Made by a program: the position numbers and the translations under genes
Shown here: positions 8,523 through 16,915 of the stretch, in pieces
How positions within the stretch are numbered: the stretch's first letter is position 1
Layout of the letters: each line of letters begins with the position of its first letter
Source: an uncultured Prevotellaceae bacterium
GTDB taxonomy: Bacteria; Bacteroidota; Bacteroidia; Bacteroidales; Bacteroidaceae
Direction of reading: 5' to 3'
DNA length: 64,000 nucleotides
Assembly: GCA_902776475.1 (NCBI GenBank)
Contig: CACYQD010000008.1
Span: 40,748-104,747, forward strand
Notes under the pieces: model-generated
Database searches by the model: none
What the model was told of the DNA's origin: nothing
The model's input: only the letters and a program-made list of their open reading frames with translations

Positions 8523-8530
8523 TACTTTTG
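8523..8530 (+). promoter_or_regulatory. -7 box for trpB2
   Basis: TACTTTTG, 28 bases before the trpB2 ATG. The nearest TTTG is 23 bases upstream, slightly long. Confidence 0.45.
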
Positions 8531-8558
8531 CAACCATATTCTTTTAAACCGAATAATT

Positions 8559-9923
8559 ATGACACGACAGAAAAGATTTATTCTCCAGGAGAACGAGATT
8601 CCAACGCAGTGGTATAACATTCAGGCTGAGATGCCCAACAAGCCCCTGCCGCCAATCCATCCCGCTACTCACCAACCGCTGAAGGCAGAGGATCTGGCTG
8701 CCATTTTCAGTTTGGAGTGCTCCAAACAGGAACTTGATACCGAACATCCGTGGATTGATATCCCCGAACCTGTGCTGGAGATGTATAAATACTATCGTGC
8801 CACACCGCTGGTCCGCGCCTATGCCCTTGAGGAAGCCATCGGCACACCCGCCCATATCTATTTCAAGAATGAGAGCGTCAACCCGCTGGGTTCCCATAAA
8901 ATCAACTCCGCCCTTCCGCAGTGCTATTATTGCAAGCAGGAGGGTGTGACCAACGTCACCACTGAGACCGGTGCTGGACAGTGGGGTGCCGCCTTGAGTT
9001 ATGCCGCCAAGGTTTTCGGACTGGAGACAGCCGTCTATCAGGTGAAGCTCACCATGCAGCAGAAACCCTATCGCTCGTCGATCATGCGCACTTTCGGTGC
9101 TACAGTGGAGGGCTCTCCCTCCATGTCCACCCGTGCCGGTAAGGATATCATCACCCGCGACCCGATGCACATGGGGTCGTTGGGCACTGCCATTTCTGAG
9201 GCTGTGGAACTGGCCACCACCACGCCCAACTGCAAATACACCTTGGGCTCAGTGCTCAATCATGTGTCGCTTCATCAGTCCATCATCGGTCTGGAGGCTG
9301 AGAAGCAGATGGCCATGGCAGGGGAGTACCCCGACAAAATCATCGCCTGCTTTGGCGGTGGATCCAATTTTGGTGGTATTGCCTTCCCCTTCATGCGTCA
9401 CAATTTCACTGGCGAGCGCAAGACGGAGTTCATCGCTGCCGAGCCATCCAGTTGTCCGAAGCTCACCCGTGGTGTCTTCGACTATGACTTCGGAGATGAG
9501 GCTGGTTACACCCCGCTGCTCCCGATGTTCACCTTGGGTCATGACTTCAAGCCAGCCAACATCCATGCCGGTGGTCTGCGTTATCATGGTGCCGGCGTCA
9601 TTGTCAGCCAGTTGATCAAGGACGGATACATGTATGGAGTCGATATTCCTCAGCTTGAGTCTTTCGAGGCAGGTGTCTTGTTCAGCCGCACCGAGGGCAT
9701 CATCCCCGCTCCCGAGAGCTGCCATGCCATCGCCGCTACCATCCGCGAGGCATTGAAGTGCAAGGAGACAGGCGAGGAGCAGGTGATTCTGTTCAACCTC
9801 AGCGGTCATGGCCTGATTGACATGCCTTCTTACGACCAGTTTATCAATGGCGACCTCCGCAATTACGATCTCCCCGATGAGGAACTGGCCAAGAGTATGG
9901 CTACTCTCCCGCATCTGATGTAA
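8559..9923 (+). CDS. trpB: Tryptophan synthase beta chain, TrpB2 type
   Basis: A 454-residue pyridoxal-phosphate enzyme of the TrpB2 (TIGR01415) group: it has the N-terminal extension and IKSTPLVRA-like ATPLVRAYALEE, the PLP lysine Lys114 in NPLGSHKINSA, the ETGAGQWG loop and the phosphate-binding GGGSNFGG. It condenses indole (or an activated form) with serine to give tryptophan. No trpA or other trp gene is adjacent; it has its own promoter and is followed by a hairpin. TrpB2 proteins often lack the residues that contact TrpA, so it may salvage indole or deaminate serine rather than serve the main pathway. Confidence 0.93.
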   Translation: MTRQKRFILQENEIPTQWYNIQAEMPNKPLPPIHPATHQPLKAEDLAAIFSLECSKQELDTEHPWIDIPEPVLEMYKYYRATPLVRAYALEEAIGTPAHIYFKNESVNPLGSHKINSALPQCYYCKQEGVTNVTTETGAGQWGAALSYAAKVFGLETAVYQVKLTMQQKPYRSSIMRTFGATVEGSPSMSTRAGKDIITRDPMHMGSLGTAISEAVELATTTPNCKYTLGSVLNHVSLHQSIIGLEAEKQMAMAGEYPDKIIACFGGGSNFGGIAFPFMRHNFTGERKTEFIAAEPSSCPKLTRGVFDYDFGDEAGYTPLLPMFTLGHDFKPANIHAGGLRYHGAGVIVSQLIKDGYMYGVDIPQLESFEAGVLFSRTEGIIPAPESCHAIAATIREALKCKETGEEQVILFNLSGHGLIDMPSYDQFINGDLRNYDLPDEELAKSMATLPHLM

Positions 9924-9943
9924 AAGAACTCGACCCAACATAA

Positions 9944-9987
9944 TCAGCCCCGAGGAGACACATCGTATGTGCCACCCTCGGGGCTGA
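9944..9987 (+). terminator. Long hairpin after trpB2
   Basis: TCAGCCCCGAGG at 9944-9955 pairs with CCTCGGGGCTGA at 9976-9987, with an inner CACAT/ATGTG pair. No U-run follows, so termination is uncertain; it may belong to a repeated element that continues to about 10140. Confidence 0.45.
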
Positions 9988-10226
9988 ACGTGTCTTGCGC
10001 TACGCCACCGATGACCGGCGCATCGTGACGGTCGGTATGGGCTTCTCCATTGAGAAGCGCCATTCCGCCGTTGGAGAATTCGTCGCCCTCCCACTTCCTG
10101 CTCTTATGGTGGGAGTGGAAGGAAAGGCGCGATTCATATAACCCTGAAAGAAAGAAAAAAGAGGAAAATAAAAAATATAGTAGTTTTTTGTTCAAATTGT
10201 GATTGATTGTTCGTTATAGAAGTGTG
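9988..10226. other. Gap between trpB2 and the sigma factor gene
   Basis: About 300 bases, including the hairpin, hold no gene I can support. An 83-codon minus-strand frame (9944-10195) starts with a hydrophobic stretch but continues as Gly/His/Asp-rich sequence with no family likeness. The last 70 bases before the sigma factor are A/T-rich; no clean TAnnTTTG is seen. Confidence 0.5.
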
Positions 10227-10724
10227 ATGACACAAGAAGATTTCAAAAAACTGGCCAACGAGACACGAACAAAGGCCGTGTCGGTAGCTGAGAAGTTCGG
10301 GCTCTCCCATCATGACGCAGAAGACATTGCGCAAGACGTGATGCTTCGGCTATGGAGCTTGCACGAGCACTTCGCCAATGCTGCTCATCTGAAAGCTTCT
10401 GCGACCATCACAGCCCGGCACTTGTGTATTGACAGATGGCGCACGACACATCAGCACAAGGAGATAGACAACGCCATACCGATTGCAGACGAGAATACGC
10501 TCTACGACCGGCTCGAATACGCAGAACTGGAACAATGGCTGGCAGAACAGATAGGCCACCTGCCTTCCACTTCGGCGACGGTGCTGAGGATGCGCCAGTT
10601 GGAGCATCGGGAAGTGGGCGAGATTGCCGATATCTTAGGCATACGTCCAGGCTCTGTCTCCACGTTGCTCTCACGGGCAAGAAACGAATTGCTAAACAAA
10701 TTGAAGAGGAGGAACCAACAATGA
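10227..10724 (+). CDS. RNA polymerase sigma factor, ECF (sigma-70) family
   Basis: A 165-residue two-domain sigma factor. Region 2 includes HHDAEDIAQDVMLRLW (promoter -10 recognition and core binding); region 4 is a helix-turn-helix in REVGEIADILGIRPGSVSTLLSRARNELL. The chosen start is MTQEDFKKL at 10227; an in-frame ATG at 10203 adds eight residues. Its stop overlaps the next gene's start (ATGA), so they are translationally coupled. The following single-pass membrane protein is the likely anti-sigma factor. The regulon cannot be read from sequence, but the two further genes in the same unit are natural targets. Confidence 0.9.
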   Translation: MTQEDFKKLANETRTKAVSVAEKFGLSHHDAEDIAQDVMLRLWSLHEHFANAAHLKASATITARHLCIDRWRTTHQHKEIDNAIPIADENTLYDRLEYAELEQWLAEQIGHLPSTSATVLRMRQLEHREVGEIADILGIRPGSVSTLLSRARNELLNKLKRRNQQ

Positions 10725-11509
10725 AAAGACAGTATGACAAACAAGAAATAGCCCTGTTGCTCAACAAGTTCATGGCAGGCGAGACAAGCCTTGCTGAGGA
10801 ACAAGTGCTGGCACAGTACTTCCGTACGCATGAGGTGGATGAAGAGTGGACGGAATATAAGGAAATGTTCACTCTTTTCGACAATGGTGAGGTGGACATT
10901 GAGTTGGAAGCCGAAACGTCGGAACATCTTGACAATGATGATAGCGGGAAGGTCAGGATGCTTCCCAAGACTGTCAGAGAGAAGCCAAAGATTGTCGCTC
11001 TCAAGTGGATCACTGCTGCCGCCGCATGCGTACTCCTGCTTTTGATATTCCATTTCGGTCAGAAGCAAGCAGAGGAAAAACCCGTTGTGGCCAAGGTGGC
11101 AGAGCGCAGCACTCCTCAGGCCGATTCCTCAACAATCTCCCCGTCTGTCATTGACGAAAAGAAGGATGAGCAATTGGCTGAAGTGCAGCCGACATCACAG
11201 CCTGTGAAGAAGCAAAAGAAAACCGTCAAGAGAAGAATCGCTAAGGAAAAGCCCCTGCTTGCAGAGACAAAACCAAAGCGGAAAAGCATTGAGTCAAAGC
11301 AGGAAAGCACTGAGCCAAAGCAGGAAAACACATTGCCAAAACAGGAGAGCACAGATCCTGTCAACCATCCCGACAGTCACGACACGCCACCTGCTTTCAG
11401 GTCATCAATGGAAGACCCGTTCCTTTTGGCAGCAGCACAGGCGAAAGACATCCGTTCTCGCGGAGAACGGCTACATCAAGAAATCTCAATGTTAATGAAC
11501 AACCCCTAA
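10721..11509 (+). CDS. Single-pass membrane protein, likely anti-sigma factor
   Basis: A 262-residue protein. The N-terminal about 90 residues are acidic and helical (LLLNKFMAGETSLAEEQVLAQYF), resembling the cytoplasmic part of Bacteroidota anti-sigma proteins. One transmembrane helix lies at about 92-112. The periplasmic part is Lys/Glu/Gln/Pro-rich with near-repeats (SKQESTEPKQEN, LPKQESTDP) and ends in a short helix. It shows no FecR domain or zinc-binding motif. The start at 10721 overlaps the sigma factor stop; the upstream frame extension to 10436 is only a shadow of the sigma gene. Anti-sigma function is inferred from position and topology. Confidence 0.7.
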   Translation: MKRQYDKQEIALLLNKFMAGETSLAEEQVLAQYFRTHEVDEEWTEYKEMFTLFDNGEVDIELEAETSEHLDNDDSGKVRMLPKTVREKPKIVALKWITAAAACVLLLLIFHFGQKQAEEKPVVAKVAERSTPQADSSTISPSVIDEKKDEQLAEVQPTSQPVKKQKKTVKRRIAKEKPLLAETKPKRKSIESKQESTEPKQENTLPKQESTDPVNHPDSHDTPPAFRSSMEDPFLLAAAQAKDIRSRGERLHQEISMLMNNP

Positions 11510-11528
11510 ATACAGAATAAATATAATC

Positions 11529-12665
11529 ATGAAAAAGTATATATTCACATTGTTGCTGGCTTTCCTCACTGCCACAGCACATGGACAACCCAACCAGCGT
11601 CTCCACCAACTGGAGGAATTCTTTCAGCAGCAAGGCATCAACGTCAGCCACAAGCAGACAAATGCCATAGACGGCTGTATCACGCATATGATGCATGCCT
11701 ATCCCAGCATGGTCAATCTGCAAGCACCCTCTTTTCCGGAGGATATAAGCGAGGAAGAGAAACAAAGACTCATCCACAAATACGACAGCATCAATGCCTT
11801 GCGACGCCAGTATTTTGACAACATCCTCGACTCCATCCGCATCACTTTCGCCACTCTGGGCAAGGACGCCTCGGAGAACTATATGTACGAATATCACAAG
11901 AACGGCGTGGATACCATCAGTTACTCCCTGGCCTTCCTGGGTGAAAACGACACGCTCCAATCATCGCGCATTAACAATCTTGTGATTTTTGGCAGATCAC
12001 ACGAGGCCGCCTTGTTTGACTACCATAAGGGATACAACGAATGGTTTGGGGGAACAGAGGAGACAGGCAACTACAATCACTCTTATTCTATACCTTCCGG
12101 CATCACATGGAACGATATGCAGCCCTTTGACACAGTCGCTTTCAACTCACACATTCAGCCTGTTCTGAAGCGGGTGAAAAAACTGAAGGGGGCGAAGGCA
12201 TACCCGGTTTATTGGCGGCACGACGAAGGCTTTAAGAAAAAAGATGATTTCGTTTCTATTACCACACGCCAAAGCGAATATAGCGACAACAAGCATACAG
12301 GACTGACTACAGGCATTCACTATTTCATCCCGTCTCAGTATAAAGCCGAGGCAGAAGCCATCTATCAGCAACTCGATTCGCTGGCATACGATTATGTCAA
12401 CAGTCACCCTGAGCAGCTTTACTCCTACAATTACACCCGGCGCTTCCCCTATTTGAATCTCAAGGACATCGTCACAGGGTACAATTTTAAAGACGACAAA
12501 GAGTATTATCTCAGTTGTATGTGCGACAAAGACGGCAATTACCACATCCTCACCCTCAACACCAAGGGCGAACTCTGGATTCCACGCGACTGGCAGAAAC
12601 TGAAGAGTTACATCAATGGGAAGAGGGGCTATCTCAAGGGAATGGAACCTAAGAAAGACGAATAA
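11529..12665 (+). CDS. Secreted protein of unknown function
   Basis: A 378-residue protein with signal peptide MKKYIFTLLLAFLTATAHG, cleaved before or near QPNQR. The mature chain is Tyr/Asp/Lys-rich, with a C-terminal strand pattern (YHILTLNTKGELWIPRDW). I recognise no domain or catalytic motif. It sits 19 bases after the membrane protein and 25 bases before the thioredoxin-fold gene, in the same strand and clearly the same transcript, so it is probably an envelope effector controlled by the sigma factor. Confidence 0.7.
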   Translation: MKKYIFTLLLAFLTATAHGQPNQRLHQLEEFFQQQGINVSHKQTNAIDGCITHMMHAYPSMVNLQAPSFPEDISEEEKQRLIHKYDSINALRRQYFDNILDSIRITFATLGKDASENYMYEYHKNGVDTISYSLAFLGENDTLQSSRINNLVIFGRSHEAALFDYHKGYNEWFGGTEETGNYNHSYSIPSGITWNDMQPFDTVAFNSHIQPVLKRVKKLKGAKAYPVYWRHDEGFKKKDDFVSITTRQSEYSDNKHTGLTTGIHYFIPSQYKAEAEAIYQQLDSLAYDYVNSHPEQLYSYNYTRRFPYLNLKDIVTGYNFKDDKEYYLSCMCDKDGNYHILTLNTKGELWIPRDWQKLKSYINGKRGYLKGMEPKKDE

Positions 12666-12690
12666 TATCGACAGAAAGACGAAAAAAACA

Positions 12691-14289
12691 ATGAACAAGA
12701 AAACCATCCTCACCATCCTGCTCGCTTGTGTTACAGTGACAGCACTGGCCATCGACGAATACCAGTTCCACAGCGGAACAGCAGTATTAAAGGGACGTAT
12801 CTTGAACAAACCAGAAGACAAATGGAATATCGTTTCCGTTCGCGCCTATGATTTGTTCATGGACAAGGAAATGATATATACCATCCCTGTAGCCCCCGAC
12901 GGCACGTTTGAGGGCAGCATACACCTGCCGCACTCGCAGAGTGTCCTGGCCTTGGACGTGTCATCCATTTTCCTGGCCGTGGGCGACACGGTGGAGGTGA
13001 CGAAGGACGCAGCGCAGGAAGAATACGAGGGCGTGACCATCGGCGGGCACGGCACAAGCGCCGACATCAACCGCCTATGGCCGGAGGTGAAGCGGCATTA
13101 TTTCGGTGGCAAGCGGCTGTTCATCAACGGCTTGGTGAGGGAGGACATTCCCAAGTGGAAAAGCGACATGGTGAAACTGATGGACACCGTCATTGCCGAT
13201 ATGGAAGCCGACAGCCTGCCCCTGCCTGCTGGCACGAGTGCCTACGTCAAAGAGGTGATGGGGACCAGTCTGCTGGGCGAACTGCTCATGGCTTTCATGG
13301 AGAATTTCCGTCACAATATGACCGAAGGAGGCAATTTCTATCATTTCAAGATCGAGGATCTGGGCGGCTACTACGATTTTCTGGCCGCCCGTGAAAGATG
13401 GCTGTTGGACAACCCCGCCATGCTACTCGTCACAAAAGACCCTTCATTCCTTATCAATTACGCAGGGGTTTACATCATGACTGATATCAGCATGATGCAC
13501 AACAGATTACGTCTTGGTGTCCGCGACGACGACAATGCCGATGACATCACCTACAAGACGTGGAAAGTGCTGCCACGCGACTATGATGCCAATCAGCATC
13601 GCCGCCTGCTCGCCATGCGACAGGACACGCTGCTGACCATTGCTGACTACTACCAGATGGCATCCCATGCCATCACTTCGCGCTATGGCCTCAGGTGCGT
13701 CGGTTTCCTGCAGCAGATGGTGCTTTGCCAGGATGTCTTCCGTGAAGACCGTATCGACGAGAACTCCAACCCCGACAATGTGGCAGCCTGCTTTGCTGCC
13801 GCCATGTCCCTCATCAGCAATCCCATTGTAGCCTATCACGCCTCAGACCGCTACCGCCAGTATGTGAAAGAGCACGAGGGCAAGGCAACGGTTGCCACAT
13901 CCAACAATCCCCAGGCAGATGCCGCCTTCCTGCGCATTATTGAGCCTTACAAGGGTAATGCCCTTTTTGTCGACTTCTGGGACATGGGGTGTGCTCCTTG
14001 CCGACGCGACATGCTGGACGAGCGCGAAAAAGTGGATCAGTTGAAAGGCAAGCCTGTCCGCTTCCTCTATGTCTGCGACGAGAAGACCAGTCCCCGCGAC
14101 TATGCAGAGCCGTGGTTGCAAAAGAACAAGATCAAAGGTGAGCACATCTACGTCTCGCATGAAGACTGGCTCTTGTTCGGTGAAAAGTTTCAGTTCAATG
14201 CCATTCCTTTCAGTGTCGGAGTCGACAAAGACGGCAACATCGTTTCGTATGAAGAAGTCAACAAATATGTTGATGAGATTGCAAATTAA
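12691..14289 (+). CDS. Thioredoxin-fold protein with unusual active site, secreted
   Basis: A 532-residue protein with signal peptide MNKKTILTILLACVTVTALA. An N-terminal beta-rich domain (about 20-125, VLKGRILNKPEDKWNIVSVRAYD) resembles those in front of Bacteroidota TlpA-like proteins; a long helical middle follows. The C-terminal thioredoxin fold has FVDFWDMGCAPCRRDM with Cys434 and Cys437: the usual WASWCGPC is replaced by WDMGCAPC. The cis-Pro loop is AIPFSVGV. It probably acts on disulfides in the periplasm and closes the sigma-factor operon. The start at 12691 begins the signal peptide; the frame extends 25 codons into the previous gene but without coding character. Confidence 0.8.
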   Translation: MNKKTILTILLACVTVTALAIDEYQFHSGTAVLKGRILNKPEDKWNIVSVRAYDLFMDKEMIYTIPVAPDGTFEGSIHLPHSQSVLALDVSSIFLAVGDTVEVTKDAAQEEYEGVTIGGHGTSADINRLWPEVKRHYFGGKRLFINGLVREDIPKWKSDMVKLMDTVIADMEADSLPLPAGTSAYVKEVMGTSLLGELLMAFMENFRHNMTEGGNFYHFKIEDLGGYYDFLAARERWLLDNPAMLLVTKDPSFLINYAGVYIMTDISMMHNRLRLGVRDDDNADDITYKTWKVLPRDYDANQHRRLLAMRQDTLLTIADYYQMASHAITSRYGLRCVGFLQQMVLCQDVFREDRIDENSNPDNVAACFAAAMSLISNPIVAYHASDRYRQYVKEHEGKATVATSNNPQADAAFLRIIEPYKGNALFVDFWDMGCAPCRRDMLDEREKVDQLKGKPVRFLYVCDEKTSPRDYAEPWLQKNKIKGEHIYVSHEDWLLFGEKFQFNAIPFSVGVDKDGNIVSYEEVNKYVDEIAN

Positions 14290-14442
14290 AATACGGATAT
14301 GGGAACATCAAAGCCATTTCTAATATCCCCAATGCCATGGTTGATAAGGAAGACCGGATCAAATGGATGAGCTGCTCCTGAAACTATAAGCAGGCATTCA
14401 TACATAAAAACGCTTCGAAAAACAGATTTATTGGATGGTTTC

Positions 14443-14473
14443 TTTGTTTTCACCCACAAATGTCGTAATTTTG
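14443..14473 (+). promoter_or_regulatory. aspS promoter
   Basis: TTTG (14443-14446), 19 bases, TAATTTTG (14466-14473): full consensus, about 30 bases before the aspS ATG. Confidence 0.7.
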
Positions 14474-14503
14474 TAGCCATTATACGAATTAAATGCAATA
14501 GTA

Positions 14504-16276
14504 ATGTATAGGACTAAGACATGCGGAGAACTGAGAATCTCCGACAAAGGGGAAACCGTGACCCTCGCAGGATGGGTGCAGCGAAGCCGGAAAATGGGTG
14601 GAATGACCTTTATTGACCTGCGCGACCGCTATGGTATCACCCAACTGGTGTTTGATGAGGAAACTGATAGTGAGCTCTGCGCCAAGGCCAACAAACTCGG
14701 ACGTGAATATTGCGTACAGGTGACTGGACTCGTGAGCGAGCGGGAGAGCAAAAACCCAAAGATGCCTACAGGCGACATCGAGATATTTGTTTCTCAGCTG
14801 AATGTGCTCAGCGAGAGTATCACTCCGCCTTTCACCATCGAGGACAAGACCGATGGTGGTGATGAGCTGCGCATGAAATACCGCTATCTCGACCTGAGAC
14901 GCAGCGCCGTGCGCAAAAACCTGGAATTGCGCCATAAGATGACCATCGCCATCAGAAACTTCCTCGATGCCAAAGACTTCATTGAGGTGGAGACGCCTAT
15001 CCTCATCGGTTCGACACCAGAGGGCGCCCGCGACTTCGTGGTGCCTTCACGCATGAACCCGGGACAGTTTTATGCCCTGCCGCAAAGCCCGCAGACGCTT
15101 AAACAGCTGCTGATGGTGAGCGGATTCGACCGCTACTTCCAGATTGCGAAATGCTTCCGTGATGAGGACCTCAGGGCCGACCGTCAGCCCGAGTTTACAC
15201 AGATCGACTGCGAGATGAGTTTCGTGGACCAAGAGGATGTCATCTCGCTCTTCGAGGAGATGTGCCGTCAGCTTTTCAAGGATATCCTCCATGTGGAACT
15301 GCCTGCGAAATTGCAGCAGATGCCTTGGCATGAGGCCATGAGGCGATTTGGAAGTGACAAACCTGACCTCCGTTTCGGCATGGAGTTCGTGGAACTCATG
15401 GATGTGCTCAAGACCGGCACTTTCCCTGTGTTCGACCAGGCTGCTTATATTGGCGGCATCTGTGTGCCGGGGTGCGCCTCCTACACACGCAAGCAACTCG
15501 ACCAACTCACCGACTTCGTCAAGCGCCCACAGGTGGGAGCCAAAGGCCTCGTCTATGTGAAATACAATGCCGACGGCACCATCAAGAGCAGTGTCGATAA
15601 ATTCTACACACAGGAAACCCTCCTCGCTCTCAAAGAGAAAATGGGAGCCAAGGATGGCGACCTCGTGCTCATCCTCTCCGGCGACAATGCCAACAAGACA
15701 CGTGTGCAACTCTGCACCCTGCGACTGGAGATGGGCGACAGGCTCGGACTGCGGAGCAAAGACAAGTTCGAGTGCCTCTGGATTGTCGATTTCCCGCTGT
15801 TTGAGTGGAGCGACGAGGAGCAGCGCCTCATGGCCACCCACCATCCCTTCACCATGCCCAATCCCGACGATATCCCATTGCTTGACGAGCACCCGGAACA
15901 GGTGAGGGCCAAGGCCTACGACTTCGTGTGCAACGGCATCGAGGTGGGAGGTGGTAGTCTGCGTATTCATGACGGAAAACTGCAGGCCAAGATGTTTGAC
16001 ATCCTCGGCTTCACACCCGAAAGAGCCATGGCACAGTTTGGCTTCCTCATCAATGCCTTCAAATACGGAGCACCGCCTCATGCCGGACTGGCTTTCGGAC
16101 TCGACCGCTTCGTGTCCATCTTCGCCGGACTCGACAGCATCCGCGACTGTATCGCCTTCCCCAAAAACAACAGCGGACGCGATGTGATGCTCGACGCACC
16201 ATCTGAATTGGACCCCAAACAGTTGCAGGAATTGCAAATTAAGATTGATGTAAATCAAGAAATGCAGCAAAACTGA
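14504..16276 (+). CDS. aspS: Aspartate-tRNA ligase
   Basis: Charges tRNA-Asp with aspartate in the cytoplasm. The 590-residue length is normal for the bacterial type. It has the N-terminal OB-fold anticodon-binding domain ([23 protein letters not shown]), class II motif 2 ([19 protein letters not shown]), a GAD-type insertion at about 300-400, and motif 3 ([15 protein letters not shown]). It stands alone behind its own promoter. Confidence 0.97.
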   Translation: MYRTKTCGELRISDKGETVTLAGWVQRSRKMGGMTFIDLRDRYGITQLVFDEETDSELCAKANKLGREYCVQVTGLVSERESKNPKMPTGDIEIFVSQLNVLSESITPPFTIEDKTDGGDELRMKYRYLDLRRSAVRKNLELRHKMTIAIRNFLDAKDFIEVETPILIGSTPEGARDFVVPSRMNPGQFYALPQSPQTLKQLLMVSGFDRYFQIAKCFRDEDLRADRQPEFTQIDCEMSFVDQEDVISLFEEMCRQLFKDILHVELPAKLQQMPWHEAMRRFGSDKPDLRFGMEFVELMDVLKTGTFPVFDQAAYIGGICVPGCASYTRKQLDQLTDFVKRPQVGAKGLVYVKYNADGTIKSSVDKFYTQETLLALKEKMGAKDGDLVLILSGDNANKTRVQLCTLRLEMGDRLGLRSKDKFECLWIVDFPLFEWSDEEQRLMATHHPFTMPNPDDIPLLDEHPEQVRAKAYDFVCNGIEVGGGSLRIHDGKLQAKMFDILGFTPERAMAQFGFLINAFKYGAPPHAGLAFGLDRFVSIFAGLDSIRDCIAFPKNNSGRDVMLDAPSELDPKQLQELQIKIDVNQEMQQN

Positions 16277-16339
16277 GCGTTGAACGGGAAAAACGACCTT
16301 TTTTTATTGAAAAAATTAGATTGTTTCGGAGAAAAGCAG

Positions 16340-16347
16340 TAATTTTG
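16340..16347 (+). promoter_or_regulatory. -7 box for the winged-helix gene
   Basis: TAATTTTG, 61 bases before the ATG at 16409. Confidence 0.45.
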
Positions 16348-16408
16348 CAGCAAATTTAAAACGTTGATACATAATAAGTTCAACTTATTTTATTTTTGGT
16401 TAAAAATT

Positions 16409-16699
16409 ATGGCAGAAAAGAAAGCAACAACAAAGGCCGCTGCCCCCAAAGCAGCAGCTGAGAAGAAAGCAGCACCCAAGAAGAGTGCAAAGAAGGTAGA
16501 GGTCGTTATCAATGCAGAGAACGTGGGCTTCAAGGCCGGTGACGTTTATCAGGCTCTTTTTGCAGCCGAGAAGGCTATGAGCGTTAAGGATATTGCCAAG
16601 GCAGCTAAAATCTCTGAGCAGGAGACTCTGCTCGGTATGGGCTGGCTCTTCAAAGAGGGCAAAATCAAGGATGAGGAAGGTCTTATCACCCTCGCTTAA
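16409..16699 (+). CDS. Small winged-helix protein with Lys/Ala-rich tail (DUF2582-like)
   Basis: A 96-residue basic protein. Residues 1-33 are a Lys/Ala-rich low-complexity tail like those of histone-like proteins. Residues about 38-96 form a compact winged helix (VGFKAGDVYQALFAAEKAMSVKDIAKAAKISEQETLLGMGWLFKEGKI), matching the DUF2582 family. Probably a DNA-binding protein of unknown target. It ends in front of a strong terminator. The start at 16409 was chosen because the residues before it are not conserved in character. Confidence 0.8.
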   Translation: MAEKKATTKAAAPKAAAEKKAAPKKSAKKVEVVINAENVGFKAGDVYQALFAAEKAMSVKDIAKAAKISEQETLLGMGWLFKEGKIKDEEGLITLA

Positions 16700-16720
16700 T
16701 CTCTGAATTTAACATAAATA

Positions 16721-16749
16721 AAAATGCCGGTGCACACCGGCATTTTTTT
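16721..16749 (+). terminator. Intrinsic terminator after the winged-helix gene
   Basis: Stem ATGCCGGTG / CACCGGCAT (16724-16732 with 16735-16743), two-base gap between the arms, followed by a run of T to 16749. Confidence 0.9.
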
Positions 16750-16868
16750 GTGCGACTACCTCAAATACAAATAGAAAGGCATCTATTCCTTACGTCTCAA
16801 ATTGTTTATTTTTTATGCCATGCACATTTTTTAAGACACCTTTCGTGCGTGGTATCGTTTTTTTATCG

Positions 16869-16876
16869 TAACTTTG
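16869..16876 (+). promoter_or_regulatory. -7 box for the xylBA operon
   Basis: TAACTTTG, 39 bases before the xylB ATG. An imperfect inverted repeat (GCCATGCAC at about 16817, GTGCGTGGT at about 16845) lies just upstream and could bind a regulator. Confidence 0.5.
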
Positions 16877-16915
16877 TTGACTGAAAAACATCATATACGG
16901 TTTAATTCCATAACT

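Noticed and set aside
10436-10720. Long N-terminal extension of the membrane protein gene
   Set aside because: It lies entirely in the sigma factor gene in another frame; the ATG at 10721 gives a sensible protein.
15047-16270. 407-codon minus-strand frame over aspS
   Set aside because: Antisense shadow of a clear aminoacyl-tRNA synthetase.
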